From NCBI RefSeq assembly GCF_001517585.1, contig NZ_FBYC01000004.1:1116001-1180000 (forward strand): a DNA stretch of 64,000 bases, in the 5' to 3' direction. Below, one piece after another: positions 7,203 to 15,386 of the stretch (positions are counted from its first letter, which is position 1; the number at the start of each line of letters is the position of its first letter). The DNA comes from Roseibaca calidilacus (lineage in GTDB: Bacteria; Pseudomonadota; Alphaproteobacteria; Rhodobacterales; Rhodobacteraceae). Under the pieces are notes generated by a model. That model ran no database searches, was not told the origin of the DNA, and saw only the letters and a program-made list of their open reading frames with translations. The translations under genes and the position numbers were made by a program.

Positions 7203-8333
7203 ATGGATGCGGCGGAACAGGCGTATGAGGCGGCACGGGCCGAGATTGCGCGGGTGAAGGCAACTGTTGGGGATACGCTGTATTTCGACGCCGAAGACTA
7301 TCGCGCCCTGACGACGCTCCCGCCAGAGATTGCAGAACTGACGGGGTTGGAGACCCTCGTCCTCCGCAACACCCAGATCACGGACCTCGCGCCCCTCGCT
7401 GGGTTGACAAGGTTGCAGACCCTCGTCCTCCGCAATACCCAGATCACCGACCTCGCGCCCCTCGCTGGTTTGACGGGGTTGAAGCGCCTCGACCTCTGCA
7501 ACACCCAGATCACGGACCTCGCGCCCCTCGCTGGGTTGACGGGGTTGAAGCGCCTCAACCTCCACAGCACCCAGATCACGGACCTGCGCCCGATTGAAGC
7601 TTTGCACAAGCTGAGGACAGATATCCTCGGCCTTACTTTCCAAAACACGCCTGCCGCCGACCACGACGCCAAGCTAACAGAACTGGCCGAACTCGAAGAC
7701 ACCCAGGACCGCACTCGCCAAACCCTCGCCTACCTGCGCAGCCTGCCGCCTTGGCCGGACCCCTACACCCCCGCCGCCACCCCGGATGGCTCCCCGCCCA
7801 AGCCGATTGGGGGTGTGCCAGAGCGGAAGAAGATCAAGACTGCGCAAACGCAAATCCAGCATCTGATCCATAGCGCGACCGTCACACGTATCAGCGCGCA
7901 GAATTTCGCAACTCAAATAGAAGCCGCGCTGAAAGATATGCCAGCCTCGTATGGTAACAGGCTTGCCGAACCGTTCCAAACAATGCTCGATTTTGCAGAG
8001 GTTCTGCGCAACCTCGCGCCAGATAGCGAGCCACCATCGGACCCATTGGACCGCGCGCATCTGGAATTGCGGATCGCTCAGCTTGAAACATTGGTCGACC
8101 GCCTGACACGCCAGCTTGCGGATGAAACATTGGCACGCGAAGCGGCAGAGGCTTTGGCGAAAAAAGAAGGGTTCTGGTCAAAGTATAGGCAGAGCGCAGG
8201 ATGGTTTTCTGGAGCCGCCACGGTTTCAATAGCCACTGTCGGTGTGCCAACCGCTGCGATCTATTTTCTTGGAGTGGAGCATCCTTTGGTTCAAGCGTTT
8301 CTAACCGCCATGGGACGCTTGCCCAAAAGCTGA
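7203..8333 (+). CDS. Leucine-rich repeat protein with C-terminal membrane segment
   Basis: The 376-residue protein has no assigned function. Residues about 30-150 hold leucine-rich repeats of the internalin-like 22-residue type (LxxLxLxxTQITDLAPLAGLT), at least four units. They are nearly identical at DNA level. The middle (about 200-260) is helical and polar. Residues about 290-335 look like a coiled coil (LELRIAQLETLVDRLTRQLADE). One hydrophobic segment near 345-365 (ATVSIATVGVPTAAIYFLG) could anchor it in the membrane. There is no signal peptide, so the repeats are probably cytoplasmic. It is divergent from the GTA cluster with 158 bp between them. The repeats suggest protein binding; the partner is unknown. 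Confidence 0.85.
   Translation: MDAAEQAYEAARAEIARVKATVGDTLYFDAEDYRALTTLPPEIAELTGLETLVLRNTQITDLAPLAGLTRLQTLVLRNTQITDLAPLAGLTGLKRLDLCNTQITDLAPLAGLTGLKRLNLHSTQITDLRPIEALHKLRTDILGLTFQNTPAADHDAKLTELAELEDTQDRTRQTLAYLRSLPPWPDPYTPAATPDGSPPKPIGGVPERKKIKTAQTQIQHLIHSATVTRISAQNFATQIEAALKDMPASYGNRLAEPFQTMLDFAEVLRNLAPDSEPPSDPLDRAHLELRIAQLETLVDRLTRQLADETLAREAAEALAKKEGFWSKYRQSAGWFSGAATVSIATVGVPTAAIYFLGVEHPLVQAFLTAMGRLPKS
7362..7595 (+). repeat. Tandem 66-bp repeats encoding the LRR units
   Basis: Units begin at about 7362, 7428, 7494 and 7560, exactly 66 bp apart. They share long identical blocks such as CAGATCACSGACCTCGCGCC and CTCGCTGGGTTGAC. Identity at silent positions, not only in the protein, points to recent duplication or gene conversion. 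The repeat number may vary between strains. Confidence 0.9.
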
Positions 8334-8656
8334 CACATCCGTAAACACTCATCACGCCCCAGCGCGACACCCCGCGAGCGCACGCCCCCCGGGACGCAGG
8401 CAAGGCCGCCCAGAGCGCATAGGCGGCGGTGCCAAATTTCGCTTGGGGGGTCGTCAGTGCTTGGGTTTAGGGGCTGGTTTCAGCAGCCGGGGTGCTGAAT
8501 GGGGTCACGCCCTGATGCCGTAACTGGCGTTCGCGAAAGGGCGCGCAGCTATGGCGACAGCGAAAACCCATCAACGGTTTTGCTCTGTCTGACCGCCCCA
8601 GCTTGCGCCCAATCGCGCCGCAGCTTCTCATTCCGGCCCCGCGATCTGGCTGGGGA
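8334..8656. other. Intergenic region, LRR gene to LysE/ArgO-type exporter
   Basis: There is no gene I can support in these 323 bases between two convergent genes. It holds a small inverted repeat TTCAGCA...TGCTGAA near 8480-8500. A second imperfect one, AGCGAAAACC...GGTTTTGCT, lies near 8559-8585 and might act as a weak terminator. Open frames crossing the region have no ribosome site and overlap the exporter on the opposite strand. Confidence 0.5.
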
Positions 8657-9271
8657 TCACCCCATCCAGACCAGCTTCAGCGCGATGCCCCACATCACCA
8701 GCGCGATCAGCCCGTCCAGCACCCGCCACGCGCGCGGGCTGGCAAACAAGGGGCGCAGCAGGCGCGCGCCATATCCAAGGCTGAAAAAGAACAGGAACGA
8801 CCCCATGACGGCCCCTGCCCCAAAGCTGAATTCCGCACCCGGAAACCGGGTCGAGATGGTGCCCAACAGCACCACCGTATCCAGATACACATGCGGGTTC
8901 AGCCATGTCAGCGCCAGACAGGTGGCCAGCACGCGGCCCAAGGGCGCAGCCTCTGCCCCGCCTGCGACCACCAGCGCTTCGGTTGACCGAAACGCACTGA
9001 CCGCCGCGCGCCAGCCATACCAGCCCAGAAACGCCGCCCCCGCATAGCGCATGACCGGGTCCAGCCATGGCAGCACCAAAGCGATCCGCGCAAAGCTGGT
9101 CACACCCAGCACGATCAGAGCCGCGTCGGATATCGCGCAGGCCAGAACCACGGCCAGCACATGTTCGCCCCGCAGGCCTTGGCGCAAGACAAACGCGTTC
9201 TGCGCGCCGATGGCCAAGATCAGCCCAAGACCAACACCAAGGCCGGTCAGAAACACGGAAAGTGTAATCAT
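8657..9271 (-). CDS. LysE/ArgO family amino acid exporter
   Basis: The 204-residue membrane protein fits the LysE/ArgO family, which exports basic amino acids. The N-terminus has the family pattern GLGLILAIGAQNAFVLRQGL followed by ISDAALIVLGV. A middle TWLNPHVYLDTVVLLG segment is diagnostic for LysE (NPH/VYLDT). About six hydrophobic segments are visible, the family's usual count. The long upstream open frame is an antisense artefact; the ATG at MITLSVFL is the natural start. The specific substrate (arginine or lysine) cannot be told from the sequence. It diverges from the next gene. Confidence 0.85.
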   Translation of the reverse strand: MITLSVFLTGLGVGLGLILAIGAQNAFVLRQGLRGEHVLAVVLACAISDAALIVLGVTSFARIALVLPWLDPVMRYAGAAFLGWYGWRAAVSAFRSTEALVVAGGAEAAPLGRVLATCLALTWLNPHVYLDTVVLLGTISTRFPGAEFSFGAGAVMGSFLFFFSLGYGARLLRPLFASPRAWRVLDGLIALVMWGIALKLVWMG

Positions 9272-9361
9272 TTCCGCGCTGCCAGAGTGTAATGCATTGA
9301 CATGAAACCCCTTTGCCTCAGCTTTGGCTAAAGCATTCCCCGGTAAAGCGAAACCGCAAAC

Positions 9362-10270
9362 ATGAGCTTTGACAACATCGCCGTTCTGGACTGGTCGGCG
9401 GCCAGCACGCCCAAGCGCGGGCGCGATTCGATCTGGCTGGGTCTGGCCGGGCCAGAGGGGGTGCAGGCCGAAAACCTGCCCACGCGGGCGCTGGCCGCCG
9501 AACGGCTGGCCGCCCTGTTTAACGCCACATTGGCGCGCGGGGCGCGGCTGTTGCTGGCCTGCGATCTGTCTTTCGGCTTTCCGGCAGGTTTTGCGCCGGT
9601 CGTGGCCGGGCAACCCCATGCGCTTGCGGTCTGGGATTGGCTGGCGCGCCACATTCAGGATGACGCCAGCAACCGCCACAACCTGCGCGAGGTGGCGGCG
9701 CTGGCGAACGGGCATTTCCCCGGCAGCGGCCCATTCTGGGGCAATGGCGCGAAGCTGGAGGTGCCCGGCCTGCCCCGCCGCAAACCCGCCCTGCCCGACG
9801 GACTGGCAGAGTTTCGCCAGACCGAAGATCTGGCCCGCGCGCAGGGTCTGAACCCGAAATCGAGTTGGCAACTGGCCGGCGCGGGCGCGGTGGGCGCGCA
9901 GAACCTTGTTGGCCTGCCGGTTCTGGCGCGACTGCGCGCGCGGTTTGGTGCGGCGGTGGCGGTCTGGCCGTTTCAGGCACCCGACACCCCCATCGTGCTG
10001 GTCGAAACCTATACCGCGCTGGTGGATGGACCCGTGCGCCGCGCCGACCCGGCCTTGGTGCGCGATGCGGCGCAGGTCACGCTTCTGGCACAGGCTTTGC
10101 GCGGCATGGCGCGGGCGGGCCGGCTAAACGCCCTGTTTGCCCCGCCGCCGCCCAAGACCTTGCCGGAAGAAGGCTGGATCTTTGGGCTGGGGCATCAGGC
10201 CGCGTTGGCCGAATTTACAACCAACGGTCACGACCCGGTCACGCGCTCATACCAGTCGCGGATGTCCTGA
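9362..10270 (+). CDS. DUF429-like / putative molybdopterin-associated protein
   Basis: The function of this 302-residue protein is not established. It begins with VLDWSAAS (acidic residue at 10), has ACDLSFGFPAGF around residue 65, and VETYTALV near 215. These three sites echo the acidic residues of the RNase H-like DUF429 fold. I recall close relatives in Rhodobacterales being labelled molybdopterin guanine dinucleotide synthesis proteins, often near xanthine dehydrogenase genes. That would fit the purine context here, but it is a recollection and not proof. Its 3' end overlaps the convergent puuD gene by 43 bp. Confidence 0.6.
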   Translation: MSFDNIAVLDWSAASTPKRGRDSIWLGLAGPEGVQAENLPTRALAAERLAALFNATLARGARLLLACDLSFGFPAGFAPVVAGQPHALAVWDWLARHIQDDASNRHNLREVAALANGHFPGSGPFWGNGAKLEVPGLPRRKPALPDGLAEFRQTEDLARAQGLNPKSSWQLAGAGAVGAQNLVGLPVLARLRARFGAAVAVWPFQAPDTPIVLVETYTALVDGPVRRADPALVRDAAQVTLLAQALRGMARAGRLNALFAPPPPKTLPEEGWIFGLGHQAALAEFTTNGHDPVTRSYQSRMS

Positions 10271-11457
10271 CGGGCATAGTCGTCCATCAGCACGGTGCTG
10301 CCCGGCGGCATGGCATGGCTGATCCCCGATTGCAGGTAGATGGTTTGGGCGGCGCGGGCGACCTGCGCTTCGGTTTCCAGCTTGACTGCTTTCGGCGCCC
10401 AGTGCAGGCCCGGCCAAAGCGGGTCCTCGGCATGGCACATGGAACAATGGCCCTGCACCGTCCAATACACATCTTCGAAAGCAGGATCTTCCATGAAGCG
10501 TGCAGCGCTGGGGGACAGGCTGGCGACCTCTTCTTGCGCATCTTTGGGCTGGCCCATGACCGACAGGATCACCACGCCCACGAACAACACCGCCGTCGCG
10601 CCCCATGTCCACCATTTATACCCCTGCCCCATATGCATGGAGTTGAAGAAATGCCGGATCGTGACCCCCATTAGAAACACAAGCCCTGCAATCAGCCAGT
10701 TATAGTCGGACGCAAAAGCCATAGGGTAATGGTTGGACAGCATCAGGAACAACACCGGCAGCGTCAGGTAGTTGTTATGGGTCGAACGTTGCTTGGCGAT
10801 CTTGCCGTATTTGGCATCTGGCACCCGGCCCGCTTTCAGATCGGCCACAACGATCTTCTGGTTCGGGATAATGATGAAGAACACATTGCCCGACATGATG
10901 GTGGCGGTGAACGCGCCCAAATGCAAAAGCGCGGCGCGGCCGGTAAACATCTGCGTGTAGCCCCAAGCCATGATGACCAGCAGCACGAACAGGAACACCA
11001 TCAGGCGGGTGTTGTCCTCGCCAAAGCGGGATTTGCAAAGCTGGTCATAGATCACCCAGCCAAACCCCAGCGACGCCATGGAAATGCCCACCGCCTGCCA
11101 GACCTGCAAATCCATCTTCTCTAGGTCGATCAGGTAAAATTCCGCGCCAACATAATAGACCAGCACCAGCAGCATGAAGCCGGAGATCCATGTCCAGTAG
11201 CTTTGCCATTTGTGCCAGATCAGGTGGTCGGGCAGCTTGTCGGGGGCGACCAGATATTTCTGGATATGATAAAAGCCGCCACCATGGACCTGCCATTCCT
11301 CTCCATGCGCACCCGGCGCAAGGCTGGGCGACTTGCGCAAGCCCAGATCCAGCGCAATGAAATAGAAGCTCGACCCGATCCATGCAATCGCGGTGATCAC
11401 ATGCAGCCAGCGCACGGCGAATTCAGCCCATGCACCGATCACGGCAAGTTCGAACAT
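10228..11457 (-). CDS. puuD: Urate oxidase PuuD-type (membrane, cytochrome c domain)
   Basis: The 409-residue protein matches the PuuD family of membrane urate oxidases (urate hydroxylases), which convert urate to 5-hydroxyisourate and pass electrons to the respiratory chain through a C-terminal cytochrome c domain. About eight hydrophobic segments fill residues 10-310 (for example VRWLHVITAIAWIGSSFYFI). The C-terminal part has one haem-binding motif, CSMCH, with a later Met in AMPPG as a likely axial ligand. The start MFELAV has AGGAAAGGGG upstream. It is divergent from a LysR regulator and lies in a urate-degradation island, which supports the function. Confidence 0.9.
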   Translation of the reverse strand: MFELAVIGAWAEFAVRWLHVITAIAWIGSSFYFIALDLGLRKSPSLAPGAHGEEWQVHGGGFYHIQKYLVAPDKLPDHLIWHKWQSYWTWISGFMLLVLVYYVGAEFYLIDLEKMDLQVWQAVGISMASLGFGWVIYDQLCKSRFGEDNTRLMVFLFVLLVIMAWGYTQMFTGRAALLHLGAFTATIMSGNVFFIIIPNQKIVVADLKAGRVPDAKYGKIAKQRSTHNNYLTLPVLFLMLSNHYPMAFASDYNWLIAGLVFLMGVTIRHFFNSMHMGQGYKWWTWGATAVLFVGVVILSVMGQPKDAQEEVASLSPSAARFMEDPAFEDVYWTVQGHCSMCHAEDPLWPGLHWAPKAVKLETEAQVARAAQTIYLQSGISHAMPPGSTVLMDDYARQDIRDWYERVTGS

Positions 11458-11563
11458 GGTGGCCCCTTTCCTGTTGGTCACTCGCCGCAGGCTATACCGG
11501 CGCGGCGTTTTCTGTTAATTCCATAAAACACCCAGCACTTTCAAATGCAGCCTGAAAATACCA

Positions 11564-12472
11564 ATGGCCTATCTGAGCAATCTGCGCATGTTCGTGCGTG
11601 TCTATGAATTGGGCAGCATGTCGGCGGCGGCGCGCGACCAGCGCACATCGCCTGCGGTGGCATCCTCGCGCGTGGCGGAACTGGAAAAGCACCTTGGCGT
11701 GCGGCTGTTCAACCGAACCACGCGGTCGTTGCAGCCTACTTCGAATGGGCGGTTGTTTTATGACGGCGCGCAGCGCGTGCTAGATGCCGTGGCAGAGGCA
11801 GAAGCGTCGCTGACCCATGCCAGTTCGCAGCCGCGTGGCACGCTGTTCGTGGCAGCACCCTTGGGCCTTGGGCGGCGGCTAATTGCGCCGCATGTGCCCG
11901 CCTTCAAGGACGAACACCCCCAGATTGACCTGCGCCTGCGCCTGTCGGACCGCAAGGTGGATGTGACCGCAGAAGGGTTGGATCTGGCCTTTCACCTTGG
12001 CACGCTCGAAGATTCGGGGCTGAAAATGCGGGTGCTGGCCGAATGCCCGCGCGTGCTATGCGCCGCGCCCGATTACATCGCCCGCCGTGGCCTGCCCCGC
12101 GACGGCGCGGCGCTGGTCGCGGACGGGCATGATTGCCTGACCCTGCGCTTTCCCGGCGCGACAGAGTTTCAATGGGCGCTGCAAACGCCCGACGGGCCGC
12201 GCCGCTTCAAGATATCGGGGCCATTCGAATCCGATGACGGGGACGTGCTGACCGGTTGGGCGCTGGATGGGCGCGGGATTATCCTGAAACCCGTCTTCGA
12301 GGTCGCCGACCATCTGGCCAGCGGCGCGCTGGTGGAAGTGGCGAGCCAAACGCCGCCCCTGCCCGTGACCTTGGCGGCACTGACACCGCACCGCCGGTTG
12401 CGCGACCCCAAGGTGATGCTGTTTGCCGATTTCATCGCCACGCATATCCGCGCAGCTATGGCGGGCAATTAA
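11564..12472 (+). CDS. LysR-family transcriptional regulator
   Basis: The 302-residue protein is a standard LysR regulator. An N-terminal winged helix-turn-helix (residues about 5-62: MSAAARDQRTSPAVASSRVAELE, then LFNRTTRSLQPT) is followed by a two-lobe effector-binding domain. It is read away from puuD across about 106 bp, the classic LysR arrangement, so control of puuD and probably the purine island is a fair inference. The effector is unknown; urate or a related purine is plausible. It ends overlapping the convergent HPP gene by 4 bp. Confidence 0.88.
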   Translation: MAYLSNLRMFVRVYELGSMSAAARDQRTSPAVASSRVAELEKHLGVRLFNRTTRSLQPTSNGRLFYDGAQRVLDAVAEAEASLTHASSQPRGTLFVAAPLGLGRRLIAPHVPAFKDEHPQIDLRLRLSDRKVDVTAEGLDLAFHLGTLEDSGLKMRVLAECPRVLCAAPDYIARRGLPRDGAALVADGHDCLTLRFPGATEFQWALQTPDGPRRFKISGPFESDDGDVLTGWALDGRGIILKPVFEVADHLASGALVEVASQTPPLPVTLAALTPHRRLRDPKVMLFADFIATHIRAAMAGN

Positions 12473-13611
12473 TCGGCCCCCAAAGCCGCGCGCCGCGCCA
12501 GCACGGCGACCAGATCGGTGCGCGACACCACGCCCACCACGCGGCCCGCATCTATGACCGGAACGGCGTGGACCTCTCCATCCGCCATCAGGGGCAACAG
12601 TGCGGCGAGGGGGGTCTCTGGGGCCGCGCCATCCGCCCCCATGCGCAGGATGTCCTGCGCGACCTCTGGCGTGGCGCCGCCCTGCCCCAGCAAGCGCGCC
12701 ATGGCTGCGCCAAACCGCCCTTTCAGCGCCCCTGCATTGCGCGCCGCGCGCGCGATCAGGTCAATCTGGTGCAAGCTGCCCATGTAGCGCCCATCCGCCC
12801 CGACTACGGGAATGGTCGTAAAGCGGTGTTTCTGGAACAGCTCTGCCACCTTGCCCAAAGGTGTATCCGGCGCAACTGTCACCGGGTCGGGCGACATGAT
12901 CTCGCGCGCGGTCAGCGGGCCAGCAAATTGCGCCGCCGCTTCCATCTGCGCGGCGCCGATCAGCCGGGCAAGATCCGCCGCGCCAAGGTTAGAGGATTGC
13001 CGATACCGCTCCAAGATCGCCGATAGCTGACCTTCCGACAGGCCCAGCCGGGCGCTGACGCCTTGCACATTGCCCGCCCGCCGGTCCGGTCCCTCATACT
13101 GGCGAAACGGATAGATCCGCCCAGTCAGCCGCGCATAGACTGCCGCCATCGCAACCAGCGACACAGCACCCAGCCCGATCGGGGTCAGCACGAACCAAAA
13201 ACCCAGCGGGAAAACCTCTTCAGGGTGCAGCGCGGCGGCCATGGCCACCCCGCCCGCAGGCGGGTGCAAGGCGCGCAGCATTGCCATGGCAAAGGCCGCA
13301 CCCGCCACGGCCAGCGCCACGCGCAAAGACGCATCCGGCACAAGGTAGCACATCGCCACGCCAATCAGCGCGCCCAGCATATTACCCACGATCACAGACC
13401 ATGGCTGGGCCAGCGGACTGTTGGGAATGGCAAAGACCATCACCGCCGATGCCCCGAAAGGCGCAACCAGATAAAGGCCAAATTCCGTATCAATCTCTGG
13501 CGCAAGCAGGAACACCGCGATCAGCGCGATGGCCACAAGCGCGCCGAAACTGGCGCGCAGGGCCTCTAAGGGGGTAACGCGCGCCATCGCCGGGCCAAGG
13601 GATTTCCACAT
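12469..13611 (-). CDS. HPP-family membrane protein with two CBS domains
   Basis: In this 380-residue protein, residues about 15-170 hold an HPP-type integral membrane domain of four to five hydrophobic segments. It contains the name-giving motif in LRALHPPAGG near residue 115 and PFGASAVMVFA. Residues about 235-375 hold a CBS pair (EIMSPDPVTVAPDTPLGKV...FTTIPVVGADGRYMG, and AVPVIDAGRVVGVVSRTDLV), which usually binds adenine nucleotides. HPP proteins have been linked to nitrite/anion transport in plastids and cyanobacteria; the bacterial role is unclear. The start has AGGGGCAG upstream. It is not obviously part of purine breakdown. Confidence 0.85.
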   Translation of the reverse strand: MWKSLGPAMARVTPLEALRASFGALVAIALIAVFLLAPEIDTEFGLYLVAPFGASAVMVFAIPNSPLAQPWSVIVGNMLGALIGVAMCYLVPDASLRVALAVAGAAFAMAMLRALHPPAGGVAMAAALHPEEVFPLGFWFVLTPIGLGAVSLVAMAAVYARLTGRIYPFRQYEGPDRRAGNVQGVSARLGLSEGQLSAILERYRQSSNLGAADLARLIGAAQMEAAAQFAGPLTAREIMSPDPVTVAPDTPLGKVAELFQKHRFTTIPVVGADGRYMGSLHQIDLIARAARNAGALKGRFGAAMARLLGQGGATPEVAQDILRMGADGAAPETPLAALLPLMADGEVHAVPVIDAGRVVGVVSRTDLVAVLARRAALGAD

Positions 13612-13642
13612 GTCGATCTGCCCCTGTCTGTGCCTTTGGCGC

Positions 13643-14815
13643 CTATCCCGCCAAACCCGCCACCTTGCGCCAATGCGCCATGCGGGCGGAAAACACGCCA
13701 TCGAATTCGTGATCGGCAGCAAAGGCACGCGCATGGCCGCAGGCCCTAATCAAGGCGTCGCGGTCATGGTGCCAGCGCGCAACCACATCGGCCAGCGCGG
13801 CGACATTGCCCAACTGCGCCAGCGCGCCGCCGCCGCTGCGGGTCTGGACCCCGCGCCACATGGCATTGTCGAACCCGGCCACCGCCAAGCCGCAGCCCAT
13901 TGCTTCCAGATAGGTGCAGGACGGGTCTGACTGGCGGTGGCAGGACAGGAACACATCGGCCCGACTGCGGTTGATCGGCACCAATTCGCGCGCGAAATCG
14001 ACCGGAGCGTGCAGCCGCACGCGCCCGCCGAAACGGTCCAGCCCCGCCCGTATATCCCCTTCCAGACTGCCCGTGCCGTAAATATCCAGCGTGGCATCCA
14101 CCCCGCGCGTGGCCAGCGCATCCATCACCGGCAGCAGGTCTTGCGCGCCTTTCATCGGCTCCAACCGGCCCGAATGGATCAGCCGCAAGGGCGCGCCCGA
14201 ACGCAGCCTTTCGGCGCGGGCAGTCATCTCTGGCGCGGTGGCCAGCATCGCGGCGCTTAGGCGATTGTCCAGATAGAGATGCGCATCGCGCACCAGCCCG
14301 CGATAGGCGTCGTAGGCCGGGTAACCGTTGAACTGCACCGCATCTGCCACGCGCAAGGCCCGGCGCAGGCGGCGTTCCTGCTGCAAGGTCCATAGCGCAG
14401 AGCGTGCGCGCCGCAATGGGTTGCGCGTGCGGTCCATCCAGACAATGCGCAGCCGCGTGCCCAAGGTGTATTCCAGCACATAGACCAGCTTGGCCCCCAG
14501 CGCCTGCGCCAAGGCGGGGAAATCCAGCGCCTCGTGGTCATCCGCCGCTGCCGCCAAAAGCGCCACATCCCGCCCCAGATGCGGCGCGACCGCGGCCCTG
14601 CGCGGCACGATCGCCAGATCAAAGCCAAGCGACCCCGGCGGGCAATGCACGCCAAAAGGCAAAGGCAGACCCGCATCGCGCAACACCACAGAAACCGGCC
14701 CCGGCCATTCGGCCACATGCCGTTCCATGCCCTGCACGAATTTCGCGTCCAGCCACAGCCCATCGGCGCGTTGCTGCGCCGGAGCGCTGGAATATATGAC
14801 CAATCTGCCTGTCAT
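13643..14815 (-). CDS. Glycosyltransferase, family 4-like
   Basis: This 390-residue GT-B type glycosyltransferase carries a C-terminal domain with LRLIHSGRLEPMKGAQDLLPV, ATLDIYGTGSLEGDI and the nucleotide-sugar-binding region DPSCTYLEAMGCGLAVAGFDN, where the family's EX7E glutamate is visible. The N-terminal half is less conserved. It probably adds a sugar to a surface glycan or lipid; donor and acceptor are unknown. I chose MTGRLVIYSS as start rather than an ATG 17 codons upstream. Its neighbours (HPP protein, HiuH) give no pathway hint. Confidence 0.82.
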   Translation of the reverse strand: MTGRLVIYSSAPAQQRADGLWLDAKFVQGMERHVAEWPGPVSVVLRDAGLPLPFGVHCPPGSLGFDLAIVPRRAAVAPHLGRDVALLAAAADDHEALDFPALAQALGAKLVYVLEYTLGTRLRIVWMDRTRNPLRRARSALWTLQQERRLRRALRVADAVQFNGYPAYDAYRGLVRDAHLYLDNRLSAAMLATAPEMTARAERLRSGAPLRLIHSGRLEPMKGAQDLLPVMDALATRGVDATLDIYGTGSLEGDIRAGLDRFGGRVRLHAPVDFARELVPINRSRADVFLSCHRQSDPSCTYLEAMGCGLAVAGFDNAMWRGVQTRSGGGALAQLGNVAALADVVARWHHDRDALIRACGHARAFAADHEFDGVFSARMAHWRKVAGLAG

Positions 14816-14871
14816 GCCTGTTCCCGCCTGTGCGCAAGCTATGCGCAAGCGGGCAAGGCCGGTCAAGCGCC

Positions 14872-15228
14872 TTAGCTGCCGCGATAGGTGGAAAACCCGA
14901 AGGGCGACAGCAACAGGGGCACATGGTAATGGCTGTCCGGGTCACTCATGCCGAAGCGGATCGGCACCTCGTCCAGAAACAGCGGGTCCGCCCCGGCCTG
15001 CCCGGTGGCGCGCAGATATGCGCCAGCCGCGAAAACCAGTTCATAGCGGCCCGGACCGAAACGGTCCTGCGGCAAGATCGGGCTGTCCGTGCGCCCGTCG
15101 GCATTGGTGGTCATGCGCGCCAATTCATGGCGCTCTGCCCCGTCCAGCCGATAGAGCACAACCTCCAGCCCCGCTGCGGGCAGCCCGCGCGCGGTGTCCA
15201 GAACATGGGTGGTCAGAAATCCGGCCAT
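14872..15228 (-). CDS. hiuH: 5-hydroxyisourate hydrolase (transthyretin-like)
   Basis: The 118-residue protein is the transthyretin-related 5-hydroxyisourate hydrolase, which turns 5-hydroxyisourate into OHCU in the second step of urate breakdown. It has the N-terminal LTTHVLDTARGLPA motif (catalytic His), a central FGPGRYELVF strand, HYHVPLLLSPFGFSTYRGS near the end, and the diagnostic C-terminal YRGS. Length is normal for the family. The start is preceded by GGAGG. It is divergent from the allantoinase/decarboxylase gene, which acts on its product. Confidence 0.95.
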   Translation of the reverse strand: MAGFLTTHVLDTARGLPAAGLEVVLYRLDGAERHELARMTTNADGRTDSPILPQDRFGPGRYELVFAAGAYLRATGQAGADPLFLDEVPIRFGMSDPDSHYHVPLLLSPFGFSTYRGS

Positions 15229-15386
15229 TATGCCCTCCAGTTGGGGTGATTTCCCGCATCTAGGCGCAAACACGCGCGAAATACCAGCCTGCGGGCTTGC
15301 GCGGCGCGCGCAGGTCTTTCAAGAAATTCCAGAAAGCGGAAATGATTATTCCGTATTAACACATAATCATCAGATCGGAGGCTCTC

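Noticed and set aside
7362-7595. Regular repeats that might be read as a CRISPR array
   Set aside because: The 66-bp units are contiguous without spacers, in frame, and encode leucine-rich repeats.
8499-9047. 182-codon plus-strand frame over the LysE/ArgO-type exporter
   Set aside because: It is antisense to a clear LysE-family gene and has no ribosome site.
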